Shown here one piece after another: positions 55,347-63,208 of a DNA stretch of 64,000 nucleotides. Both the position numbers and the translations under genes were made by a program. Under the pieces are notes generated by a model. The model saw only the letters and a program-made list of their open reading frames with translations, was not told where the DNA came from and did no database searches. Position 1 is the first letter of the stretch, and the number at the start of each line of letters is the position of its first letter. Origin of the DNA: Streptomyces aurantiogriseus (lineage in GTDB: Bacteria; Actinomycetota; Actinomycetes; Streptomycetales; Streptomycetaceae). The stretch lies in assembly GCF_014649375.1 (NCBI RefSeq), contig NZ_BMSX01000016.1, positions 124,001 through 188,000 on the forward strand. The letters are read 5' to 3'.

Positions 55347-55628
55347 TCACCCGCCGATCAGGACGGTCGGACAGCCCGCGACGATCGGAGCCCCGCAGGC
55401 AGCGGTGTCACCGATGCGGGCGGCGGGCTTGCCGTTGATCAGGACAGTGGGGCACCCCGGCGGAATGATCACGGACGGCGGGTGCACGGCAGGTGGCGGG
55501 AAGGCGCAGGTGTGGGTGGTACCGACGGTGGCGGCGGGCATGCCACCGATGAGGACGGTGGGCGCGCCAGGCGGGCCGACCGTCCCCGGGTGGCCGGTGG
55601 GATCGCCGACGCGAGCGGCGGGTGGCAT
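55347..55628 (-). CDS. PAAR-domain spike tip protein
   Basis: A 93-residue PAAR protein: PPAARVGDPTGHPGTV, PGAPTVLIGGMPAATVG, PGCPTVLINGKPAARIGD and a final GCPTVLIGG. The His and Cys positions expected to bind the tip metal are present (DPTGH, THTC, TAACG). It sharpens the VgrG trimer. No C-terminal toxin extension, so it is a bare tip. It lies 132 bp after the VgrG gene, an unusually wide gap for this tightly packed operon. Confidence 0.92.
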   Translation of the reverse strand: MPPAARVGDPTGHPGTVGPPGAPTVLIGGMPAATVGTTHTCAFPPPAVHPPSVIIPPGCPTVLINGKPAARIGDTAACGAPIVAGCPTVLIGG

Positions 55629-55760
55629 GGCGGAGGCTCCTTTTCGTCGGCTGTTCGCTTTTCGTCGTCTCTTCGTCGTATCGGGGCCGGCCGTCGGGGT
55701 GTGGAGTCGTGAGGCCGGTCGCCGTCGTGCCGGGTGTCGTACGTGCCACGTGCCGCCCCG

Positions 55761-57632
55761 TCAGTTGATCCGGACCAGGCCCGCGTTGATCGTGCAGGTC
55801 GCCCCGCCCTTGATCTCCGTGCGCGCGGTGCCGTTGACCGCGACCTGGCTGCCCTTCACCTCCACTCCCCCGCTCGTCGTGAGCCCGACCTGGCCGCTGC
55901 CGCCGTCCACCTGGACGCCTGTCTGCGCGGTCACCTTCACCGACTTGCCGGTCAGTTCGAGGGTGCCGCTGCCCGCGTCCATCAGCGCGCCGTTGCCCGC
56001 CTTGACGGTGACCTTGTCCTTGGCGTCGATCTCCACCGTGCCGTCGCTGTGCACGATGATCTTGGTGCCCTTGCGGTCGAGGTCGATGGTGAGCTTGCCG
56101 TCGCCGGTGACCATCCGTACGCCCTGCGGGCCGGAGGCGTTGTCGAGCAGTTCGAGCTGGTTGCCGCTGCGGGAGGAGAACGACCGCCGGTTGACGGCGC
56201 CGCTGGTCCCATCGATCAGCTCGCCGCTCGCCGTGGACGGTTTGTCCTGCCCGTTGAAGAGGCAGCCGAGTACGTACGGGCGGTCGAGCCGGCCCTGCTC
56301 GAACCCGACCAGCACCTCGTCACCCACCTCCGGGACGAACGCGGAGGTTCCCTTGCCGTCCTTGCCCCCTCCTCCGGAGCTCTGCGCGCACCGGGCCCAG
56401 TCGCTGACGTACTCGTCGGACAGCCAGGGGAACTTGACCTTGACGCGGCTGAGCTTGTCCGGGTCCTTGGTGTCGGAGACGATGCCGATGACGACGCCGT
56501 CCATCTCGGGGAGCCGGCCCGCCCGGCCCGCGGCGCCGCCGGCCAGCGCCGACAGCGAGCGTTCCTGCTGGCCCGAGACGGTCACCCAGGTCTCGTAGCC
56601 GCGCAGTGCGTCGAAGACATGCCGGGAGGCGGTGACGGTGTACCGGCCCTCGAACGGGGCGCCGACCCCGGACAGCGCGACCGCGCCGCCGGCCCGGACC
56701 TCGGGATTGCCCTGGATGACCGCCTCCATCTCGGCGAACGACCCGGCGATCCGCTGCGCCAGCGCCTTGGCGACCTGCTCGACGCGGGCCTGCGCGCCGT
56801 AGGTGTTGTCGGTGACGAGGTAGTCGGCCTTCCCGAAGGGGCGCGCCGCGTCCGCCGGGCCGATGCCCAGCTGGACGGTGTCCGCCTTGCCCGCCTCCGC
56901 CGTGCCGACCAGGGCCCGCTTGGTCTTGGTGTCCCAGCCGCGCACCTGGACCTGGGAGACCTGCTCGGCGGCGGTCACCCCGGCGCGGCAGCGCACCAGG
57001 TTCTTCCCGAGTTCCAGCACGAGCGGGTCGCGGTCGGCGCGGGCCGAGGAGCCGGGCGCACCGGACGCCGCGGTGGGCCTGGTGACATGCAGGGCGCCGT
57101 CGATCACGTACACCTGCGCTCCGGCGTCCTCGGCCAGGTCGCGGACGAACTCCCAGTCGGAGACGTTCGCCTGGGCGACGTGTTCGAGGACCGGGCCGGA
57201 GACGTCGATCGTCCCCGTCTGGAGCCCGGCGCGCTGGGCGACGCGGCGGCAGATGTCCGCGACGGTCATGTTCTGGTAGGCGGCGACCCGGCGTCCCCGG
57301 AAAAGCCGGTGCGCCTTGTCCATACCGCGGACCACGGTGAACGTCCCGGTCTCGTCGAAGTCCAGCTCCAGTGCGGTCACCTCACCCTTGAGCAGCGGTT
57401 TCGGCGAGCCGCCCGCGCCGGACGCGGCCAGCAGCCGCGCCTCGGAGCCGATCTTGATACCGGCCTTGTCGAGCAGCACCCGGCTGGGGTCGCGGAACCG
57501 CAGAACGAACGTGTCGGGCAGGGTTCGGCTGTCGTCGACGTAGCCGTCCACCAGGGTGTTGGCGAGGTCGGCGGGGAGCCTGGTCCCGCCGATCTCCATG
57601 ACCAGGATCTTGGCGACGGTGTCATTGGCCAT
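55761..57632 (-). CDS. VgrG/gp5-gp27-like spike protein
   Basis: A 623-residue spike protein. The N-terminal half (about 1-350) has the two gp27-like barrels (DDSRTLPDTFVLRFRDPSRV, VSDWEFVRDLAEDAGAQVYV). An OB-fold follows (about 375-480: IGIVSDTKDPDKLSRVKVKF, then FVPEVGDEVLVGFEQGRLDR). The C-terminus is a gp5-type beta-helix (SGNQLELLDNASG, then KVTVKAGNGALMDAGSGTLE). No lysozyme or effector domain is fused. The ATG overlaps the stop of the LysM gene by one base. Confidence 0.93.
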   Translation of the reverse strand: MANDTVAKILVMEIGGTRLPADLANTLVDGYVDDSRTLPDTFVLRFRDPSRVLLDKAGIKIGSEARLLAASGAGGSPKPLLKGEVTALELDFDETGTFTVVRGMDKAHRLFRGRRVAAYQNMTVADICRRVAQRAGLQTGTIDVSGPVLEHVAQANVSDWEFVRDLAEDAGAQVYVIDGALHVTRPTAASGAPGSSARADRDPLVLELGKNLVRCRAGVTAAEQVSQVQVRGWDTKTKRALVGTAEAGKADTVQLGIGPADAARPFGKADYLVTDNTYGAQARVEQVAKALAQRIAGSFAEMEAVIQGNPEVRAGGAVALSGVGAPFEGRYTVTASRHVFDALRGYETWVTVSGQQERSLSALAGGAAGRAGRLPEMDGVVIGIVSDTKDPDKLSRVKVKFPWLSDEYVSDWARCAQSSGGGGKDGKGTSAFVPEVGDEVLVGFEQGRLDRPYVLGCLFNGQDKPSTASGELIDGTSGAVNRRSFSSRSGNQLELLDNASGPQGVRMVTGDGKLTIDLDRKGTKIIVHSDGTVEIDAKDKVTVKAGNGALMDAGSGTLELTGKSVKVTAQTGVQVDGGSGQVGLTTSGGVEVKGSQVAVNGTARTEIKGGATCTINAGLVRIN

Positions 57633-58459
57633 CAGCTGTCCTTCCGGCCGCCGGTCGCTGCGGACCCGTACGCGACGGGATCCGCCGCCCCGCCCGGCAC
57701 CGTGTCCAGTTCGTCGGCCGAGGGGAGCAGCAGTTCCCGCCCCTCGGTCAGCCGCATCGGATCGTCGATGCCGTTGGCCTCGGCGATGGCCCGCCAGGCC
57801 GCCGCGTCGCCGTATTCGGCCCAGGCGAGGCCCTGCAGCGTGTCGCCGGCGCGGAGCCGGTGGACACGGCGGGCGGTGAGCGCCCCCGAGGTCGGGTTCT
57901 GGCCGGCTGTCTCCCCGCTGATCTCCTCCATCGTCACCTGGCACACCGCGCGGATCGGCACCCCGGACGTGGTGAACAGCGTGTACTTGACCTGGACCTG
58001 GCTGACGTAGCCGGGGAAGCCGGTGATGCCGCCCCAGTGGAAGACCACCCAGGGCGGCGACGACCGCTGCGCCTGCCGGGTCTCGTTGGTCGGTACGCAG
58101 CAGGCGAACAGGCTCTCCACAGCCTTGACGACACTGGTGTCCTGGGTGTCGCTCGCGTCGAAGAACATCTCGACGGTGAGCTTGCTGGGCTGCGGCCCCT
58201 GGTACTCCGGCGGGCCCGCGCTCTTGGCACCCTTGGCGGGGGTGCGTTTCCAGGACGCCGACTTGCCCAGGCTGAGCTCCTTGGGATTGAACTGGAAGTC
58301 GATACGGCCGCAGGGTCCACCGGGGGTGAGGCTGCCGCCCGAGGGCGGGGTGCGCAGTTCGAGGTAGGCGTGCTCCAGCTTGGGCCGCGCGTCACCGCCC
58401 GCGGCCGACGCCGACCTCGCGCCGCCGCCTGCCGCACTGAACGCCACGGGCCCGCTCAT
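57632..58459 (-). CDS. LysM-containing tube-spike adaptor protein
   Basis: A 275-residue protein of the CIS tube-cap/LysM family (gp53-like role). The N-terminal domain contains GRIDFQFNPKELSLGKSASW, VEMFFDASDTQDTSVVKAV and SQVQVKYTLFTTSGVPIRA. A C-terminal LysM module (about 205-255: RRVHRLRAGDTLQGLAWAEY) ends REGRELLLP-like. These adaptors sit between the inner tube and VgrG and do not bind peptidoglycan. The ATG at 58459 overlaps the upstream tube-protein stop (ATGA). Confidence 0.9.
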   Translation of the reverse strand: MSGPVAFSAAGGGARSASAAGGDARPKLEHAYLELRTPPSGGSLTPGGPCGRIDFQFNPKELSLGKSASWKRTPAKGAKSAGPPEYQGPQPSKLTVEMFFDASDTQDTSVVKAVESLFACCVPTNETRQAQRSSPPWVVFHWGGITGFPGYVSQVQVKYTLFTTSGVPIRAVCQVTMEEISGETAGQNPTSGALTARRVHRLRAGDTLQGLAWAEYGDAAAWRAIAEANGIDDPMRLTEGRELLLPSADELDTVPGGAADPVAYGSAATGGRKDS

Positions 58460-58893
58460 GCTCCGGGCTCCATCGTGTAGCCGTGGTGCGCGATCTCGAT
58501 GGTCTCCGTGGCGACCTTGGGCGACTCGGGATTGAACGTCGGCCCGGTCCAGCGCACCGGCACCACCTCCAGCAGGCCCCAGCGGGCGACCATCACGCCG
58601 TCGCCGGTACGCGCCTCGATGTGCGCGGTCTTGCGGGCGAACCCGGTGGTCATGCTGGCGAACCACTTGGCCACCTTCTGGGTGTCCTTCGTCAGCGGCC
58701 GGGAGAGCTTGACGTTGGGGTACTTCAGGCGCGTCGGCAACTGCCAGACGTGGCCGTTGTTCCCGCCCTCCTCGCGGGGTTCGAGCACCACCTCGCAGCC
58801 CAGCCCCTCACAGGTGTTGAACGACCCCAGTTCGATCCCGTCGATCGTGACGACGAAGCAGACCGAGACCGCCGGGTCCTGGGTGATGGACAT
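58456..58893 (-). CDS. gp19-family tube initiator/second tube protein
   Basis: A 145-residue member of the T4-like gp19 tail-tube family. Diagnostic sequence: CFVVTIDGIELGSFNTCEGL, EEGGNNGHVWQLPTRLKYPN and LSRPLTKDTQKVAKWF. It is distinct from the main tube protein at 62655-63098; contractile systems usually have one abundant tube protein and one or two variants that form the first rings above the spike. Position beside the LysM and VgrG genes suggests the initiator role. Confidence 0.9.
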   Translation of the reverse strand: MSITQDPAVSVCFVVTIDGIELGSFNTCEGLGCEVVLEPREEGGNNGHVWQLPTRLKYPNVKLSRPLTKDTQKVAKWFASMTTGFARKTAHIEARTGDGVMVARWGLLEVVPVRWTGPTFNPESPKVATETIEIAHHGYTMEPGA

Positions 58894-58930
58894 CCGATGC
58901 CCTGCCTTTCTTTCGGTGCCGGGTGCTCTG

Positions 58931-61900
58931 TCAGTGCCGGGTGTTGATCAAGGTCCCGGTACGTTCACGTTCGATGCGCAGCTCCGCCCTGAGCAGCCTG
59001 CTGAGGGGGGCGACCAGGGCTCGGACGAGTTCGTCCGTGACCTTGGGGACGCCGGCCTTCCCCGGGGTGGCGGACGAGGTCGAGGAGCCGCCGACGGGGT
59101 CGGGGGCGTCGGCGCCGACCGAGGGCGCCGGTGGATCGGCCGGCTCGCCCTGCGCCGGCGGGTCGGCCGACGGCTCGGTGCCCGGTGCGCCGTCCTCGGC
59201 GCGTTGCACGGCGGGCGCGGTGAACTCCACGGAGCCGTCCGGCATCCACCGGGCCACCCCGGCGGCGACCGCCGCGGCCCCCGCGCTGACGCCGGGCGTC
59301 ACGCTGGAAACCGACGGCGCCTGTCCCCGAGGGGGCAGGGGCAGAGGAGACGGCGGGGCAGGGTGGTGCACGAGCGGCGGATCGGCGCCGCGGACCGTCT
59401 CGAGCCGCTGCAGCGGGACCGCGGGGCCCAGGGCGCCCGGACCTTGAAGCGGGCGGGTGGACGGTTGGGGGGCTCCATCGGGGAGGACGGCGCCGGCACC
59501 AGGGGCGCCGGGGAATTCCGGGGGGCCGGGGAAGCCGGAGACGCCGGAGACTCCGGGAAGCCCGGAAACACCAGGGAGGCCGGAGGCGCCGGAGACGCTG
59601 GGAAGCCTGGAGACGCTGGGGAGGCCGGAGACACCGGGGAGGCCTGCGTCGCCGTAGGACCAGGCAGGTGGGGTGCCAACGGCGAGGGCCGCCGCACCGG
59701 TGCCCGCGGTCCGCTGCACGACGCCACCCGCGTGGCCGGAGGCGGCGCCGGGGTACGCGCTGCCGCCGCCGGTCGCGGTGTCCCCTCCGCGAGGGCCGCC
59801 GTGGTCGCCGGAACCGCCGAAGCCGTCGGCCGCGGCGCCGGCCGACCGGGCATGGCCTCCGGAACCGCCGGCCCCCGAGACGGACCCTCCGCCCCCGACC
59901 GGCTCCCATCGGACCGGGACCGCGGCCGCAGGCTCGGAGGCGGCCGGCGCCTCGGCGGACGATGACGGTTCCGGCACCGTATAGAGAGGCAGCGACCGCT
60001 GCGCCACCAGCGGGAACACGGGGCCGGCGCCCCGGGCCACCGACCCGGCACCGAACCCCGCTTCGGGCACCGCGCCGGGAAGCGTGGGCTCGTCCACGGC
60101 GTCCAGCCGCCGCATCGGCAGGGGCGTCGCGGCCGTCACCATCTCTCCCGGGCCAGGCGCCTCGAGCACCACCGTGTCACTCACCGCGAGCGGTCCGGCG
60201 TCCCCGAGCAGCGGTGCCCGGTCGGCCTCCGCGACCTCGGGCGTCGCACCCGTCGACGGGGGTGCGGGGGGTGAGCCGCCGGGAGCGTCGAGTCGCTGTA
60301 CCGCGACCGGCCCCGGCGACGCGGCGCCACCGGAACCGGCGGGGGATCCGGAGCCGGCATCCGGCCCTGGTCCTGCTCCTGGGCCGGTCCCTAGGCCTCC
60401 GGTGCCCGAGCCGGGACCGGTGCCCGACCCTGGGCCTGGGCCTGGGCCGAAGCCGGTGCTCGGAGCGGGCATCGGACCGACTTCCACGGCTTCGGCGCCG
60501 ACGCCGGTCGCCGTCTCGGACGAGAGCCCTGTGCCGAGGTCCACCGGTTCCGTGGTCAACGGTGGCGCGTCGCCGAGCAGCGGCGCGGTGCCCTCGCCGC
60601 CGGGCGACGACACTCCGGGCTCAGCCGGGTCTGCCACGCGGTCCAGCACCGTCGGCACCTCCGGAGCGTGTGGGACCCGCAGGTCCTCTGGTGCCGCCGG
60701 TGTCTCCGGGGCGCCCAGTATCTCCGGGGCCTCTGGTGTCTCCGGTACCTCCACGGTTCGGGAGACCTGCGCGACGGAGGGGACAGAAGGGGACTCGGCA
60801 GACTCGGCCGGTGGCGCCGCCGGGCCCGGAAGCGGCAGGGCTGTGGGCGGCAGCGCGGAGAGCGGCTCGCCGAGACCTCGATGACGTGGACGCGGTGGGG
60901 CCGCGACGTCACGCTGCACAACGGGCTGCACGGCAGGCCCGGCGCCGTCCACGTCGCCGATGAGCGGAGCGGTGGGGGCGGCGTCCGGTCCCCGGCCGGC
61001 GGCCGTGCCGGTGCGCGGCGCGGCGAGGGGGAGCGAGGCCGTGTCCCGTACCGCCGTCGACCGGTCGGCGACCGACGCTTCGGTTCGCTGGACGACGCCG
61101 CCCTCCTCGTTCCGCTCCGCATGCGTACCGGGCGTGGCGAGCAGGCCGGCGACGGGCTCGTCCGGGGTGCCCGGGGCCAGGGGACCGGAGTCCGCGTCCG
61201 GCGCGGACGGGGGGACCGCAGCGAGTTCCCACGCCGGTACGGCCGGTGGCTCCGCGACGATCAGGGGGCGGGCGGGCGCGGGGCCCGCGGGGGCTGCCGG
61301 GACGGACCGCACGCGCATGACCGTCACCGGAGCGGACGGTGCCGTGTCCGGCTGCGGGCCGGTCGACGGAACAGTCGACGGAACGGTTGCCCGCTGGAGC
61401 GGCGCCAGGGGAAGCGGCGCCGGTGCGGCCACCCGTACGCCGTCGGGCACCGACGAGTCACGGCCCGCGCCCCCGTCCGAGTTCGGGTTCGGGTTCGGGT
61501 TCGGGTTCGGGTTCGGGTTCGGCGCACGGTCCGGCTGCTGTGCCGTCCCCGGGGCCGGGGACACCGACCGGGAGATGATCGGGCCACCGGCTGACGCCAC
61601 GCCGGGCTCGCCCGCCCACGTCTGCTCGGGATCCTGCGCGCCCCGCGGTACGCCGAAGGCGTGTGCCTCCGGCCGTGTGCTCGTCCGCTGCACCGGCATC
61701 GTGGGTTCAGCCAGCCCATGGACGACGCCGGACGGCGCCTGTGCGCTGACGAGATGGCCGAGCGGTCCGGTGACGGTCGGGTCCTGCCATGTGCCCAGCC
61801 GCCCGCCGAACCCGCCGGGGTCGGTGAGCAGACCCATGGGGGCGCTCAGCGTCCGTTGCACGGGTGGCGTCGACCGCCACCCGTCCGTGACCTGTGCGTC

Positions 61901-62017
61901 CGTCGCCGCGTCCGGTCCGGGTGGCGTCGTCCCGGCGTCGGCGCGCGCTCGCGTTTCGGGCTCCGTGACGCCCCGCGAGCGTTCACCGCTCCTCGTCAGC
62001 CAGGACAGCAGTCCCAT
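58931..62017 (-). CDS. Very large low-complexity CIS-operon protein with repeated xQR motifs
   Basis: A 1028-residue protein, mostly disordered (Pro, Ala, Gly, Val, Ser, Thr). A short motif recurs at least ten times at irregular spacing: PVQRT (three times), VVQRT, VVQRD, VQRLD, AQRSL, LQRAT, LQRLE and VQRAE. It also has an Asn-Pro run (about six NP units) and a Gly-Leu-Pro-Ser-Val repeat region. Only the ends look ordered: MGLLSWLTRSGERSRG, and a C-terminal helix (TDELVRALVAPLSRLLRAEL) rich in Arg. Large variable proteins at this site occur in other Streptomyces CIS loci without a known role. Tape measure, scaffold or cargo-binding protein are options. The frame is uninterrupted and codon use matches its neighbours, so it is coding. 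Confidence 0.75.
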   Translation of the reverse strand: MGLLSWLTRSGERSRGVTEPETRARADAGTTPPGPDAATDAQVTDGWRSTPPVQRTLSAPMGLLTDPGGFGGRLGTWQDPTVTGPLGHLVSAQAPSGVVHGLAEPTMPVQRTSTRPEAHAFGVPRGAQDPEQTWAGEPGVASAGGPIISRSVSPAPGTAQQPDRAPNPNPNPNPNPNPNSDGGAGRDSSVPDGVRVAAPAPLPLAPLQRATVPSTVPSTGPQPDTAPSAPVTVMRVRSVPAAPAGPAPARPLIVAEPPAVPAWELAAVPPSAPDADSGPLAPGTPDEPVAGLLATPGTHAERNEEGGVVQRTEASVADRSTAVRDTASLPLAAPRTGTAAGRGPDAAPTAPLIGDVDGAGPAVQPVVQRDVAAPPRPRHRGLGEPLSALPPTALPLPGPAAPPAESAESPSVPSVAQVSRTVEVPETPEAPEILGAPETPAAPEDLRVPHAPEVPTVLDRVADPAEPGVSSPGGEGTAPLLGDAPPLTTEPVDLGTGLSSETATGVGAEAVEVGPMPAPSTGFGPGPGPGSGTGPGSGTGGLGTGPGAGPGPDAGSGSPAGSGGAASPGPVAVQRLDAPGGSPPAPPSTGATPEVAEADRAPLLGDAGPLAVSDTVVLEAPGPGEMVTAATPLPMRRLDAVDEPTLPGAVPEAGFGAGSVARGAGPVFPLVAQRSLPLYTVPEPSSSAEAPAASEPAAAVPVRWEPVGGGGSVSGAGGSGGHARSAGAAADGFGGSGDHGGPRGGDTATGGGSAYPGAASGHAGGVVQRTAGTGAAALAVGTPPAWSYGDAGLPGVSGLPSVSRLPSVSGASGLPGVSGLPGVSGVSGFPGPPEFPGAPGAGAVLPDGAPQPSTRPLQGPGALGPAVPLQRLETVRGADPPLVHHPAPPSPLPLPPRGQAPSVSSVTPGVSAGAAAVAAGVARWMPDGSVEFTAPAVQRAEDGAPGTEPSADPPAQGEPADPPAPSVGADAPDPVGGSSTSSATPGKAGVPKVTDELVRALVAPLSRLLRAELRIERERTGTLINTRH
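61485..61520. repeat. Hexanucleotide repeat (GGGTTC)6 within the large CIS protein gene
   Basis: Six perfect copies encode an Asn-Pro dipeptide run on the minus strand. The number could change by slippage without breaking the frame, so length variation between strains is expected. Confidence 0.9.
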
Positions 62018-62029
62018 CTCGGTGTCCTC

Positions 62030-62173
62030 TCACCGCCCGTTGAGACGGGCGATCTGCTCGACGTACCGCTGCCGTTCGGGGTGTTCCAGATCGAGCAGCT
62101 CTTCGAGCGGCCAGTGGAAGTGGTAGGCCAGGTACGCGATCTCCTCGTAGAGGCGCTCGACCGCGTACGTCAC
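62030..62173 (-). CDS. DUF6760-like small CIS protein
   Basis: A 47-residue protein from a GTG that overlaps the stop of the upstream gene (GTGA). Sequence TYAVERLYEEIAYLAYHFHW then LEELLDLEHPERQRYVEQIA is a compact helical unit found as a stand-alone small gene in actinobacterial contractile systems (recalled as DUF6760). The function is unknown; an assembly chaperone for the neighbouring proteins is possible. It is followed after 12 bp by the large xQR protein gene. Confidence 0.75.
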   Translation of the reverse strand: MTYAVERLYEEIAYLAYHFHWPLEELLDLEHPERQRYVEQIARLNGR

Positions 62174-62655
62174 GATTCCCCCAGGCGGCCCCCGGCGAGG
62201 TCCACGGCGAAGTGTTCCTGGCAGGAGGGGCAGGTGACCGCGGCGCGGGTGTGGCCCTCCGCGTTGATCCGCCGGTAGAAGTCCTGGAGGAAGGCGAGGT
62301 CCGAGGCGAACAGGTCTTCCACGATGCCCGCGTGGACGTCCTCGATGGTGCCGAGCCGGGTGATCACCCGGGCGATCAGGACCACCGACAGGTACGCGGA
62401 GTTCTCCCGCACCCGGTCGTCCCGCAGCGGGATGAGCTCGTCCCGGGCCGTGGCCAGCCGCATCACACCGTGCCGGTGCACGGTGCCGGATTCGTCCACG
62501 TACCCCCGGGGCAGTTCGAAGGCGAACTCGGTGCGGAGCGTGTCACGCCCCGCACCGCTCGCGCTCTCGCCCGGTCCCGCCATGTGATCCTGCTCCGGTA
62601 CGCCCGGGAGCGGCTGTGCGGCCTGCCGCGCCGGAGAGGGCATCGTCCTGCGCAT
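62170..62655 (-). CDS. CIS-associated protein with a CxxC zinc knuckle
   Basis: A 161-residue protein. A disordered N-terminal 35 residues precede a domain with FAFELPRGYVDESGTVHRHG and VMRLATARDELIPLRDDRVR, a helical part (YLSVVLIARVITRLGTIEDV) and a C-terminal CPSCQEHFAVDLAGG knuckle. The pattern resembles the conserved tail-assembly or T4-like accessory proteins found between tube and tape-measure genes in eCIS operons. The ATG at 62655 overlaps the tube stop by one base (TGATG). Exact function unknown. Confidence 0.75.
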   Translation of the reverse strand: MRRTMPSPARQAAQPLPGVPEQDHMAGPGESASGAGRDTLRTEFAFELPRGYVDESGTVHRHGVMRLATARDELIPLRDDRVRENSAYLSVVLIARVITRLGTIEDVHAGIVEDLFASDLAFLQDFYRRINAEGHTRAAVTCPSCQEHFAVDLAGGRLGES

Positions 62656-63098
62656 CACTCAACTTCCATGCTCTCGTACGTGATCGAGAGCTTCTCGGTG
62701 AGGACCGAGGTGTCGCCCGCCTTGAGGGTGCCGATCTCCAGCGACTTCGGCCAGGCGTTGATCAACTGGTAGCGCTTGATCGCGCTGCCCTCGTAGTCGT
62801 AGACGATGATCGCGCCGTTCTTACGGGCGTCGCCCATCTTCCCGAACCGGGACGACTTGATCCACGCCTCGAAGCTGTTGTCCTCGGTCAGACCGCGGGT
62901 GACGGTGACCTCGCCGGCCTTGGGGCGGCCCGGCAGCTTCTTGACGGCGTACTTTCCGTCGGCGGTGTTCTGCTTGAGCTCGATGACGTCCTGTTCCATC
63001 TTCAAACCGCTGACCTCGGTGATCTGCTTGATCACCACGCCGTCGAATTCCAGCCCGAAGGAGTGGCCGACAGAGCTGTCAAGTTCGGGAAGTGCCAT
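62655..63098 (-). CDS. Main tail tube protein (gp19 family)
   Basis: A 147-residue inner-tube protein of contractile systems. Diagnostic sequence: HSFGLEFDGVVIKQITEVSG, LKMEQDVIELKQNTADGKYA, KVTVTRG-like VTVTRGLTEDNSFEAWI, and LINAWPKSLEIGTLKAGDTS. Hexamer rings of this protein fill the sheath. The start at 63098 has GGAGG about 5 bases upstream; a further in-frame ATG at 63110 overlaps that site. It lies 110 bp after the sheath gene, as expected. Confidence 0.92.
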   Translation of the reverse strand: MALPELDSSVGHSFGLEFDGVVIKQITEVSGLKMEQDVIELKQNTADGKYAVKKLPGRPKAGEVTVTRGLTEDNSFEAWIKSSRFGKMGDARKNGAIIVYDYEGSAIKRYQLINAWPKSLEIGTLKAGDTSVLTEKLSITYESMEVE

Positions 63099-63208
63099 CC
63101 CAGCCTCCATGGCTCATCGCGTGTGTGGAGCGGCGGTCTTCCACCGCCCCGGGACCGATCCGCGGGGCGGCCCACTGCCGTCGGGCCACTCCCCCGCCTG
63201 CCGTTCTG

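Noticed and set aside
52470-58010. Long rightward open frames opposite the baseplate, VgrG and LysM genes
   Set aside because: Typical high-GC antisense frames; the leftward genes have clear baseplate and spike domains.
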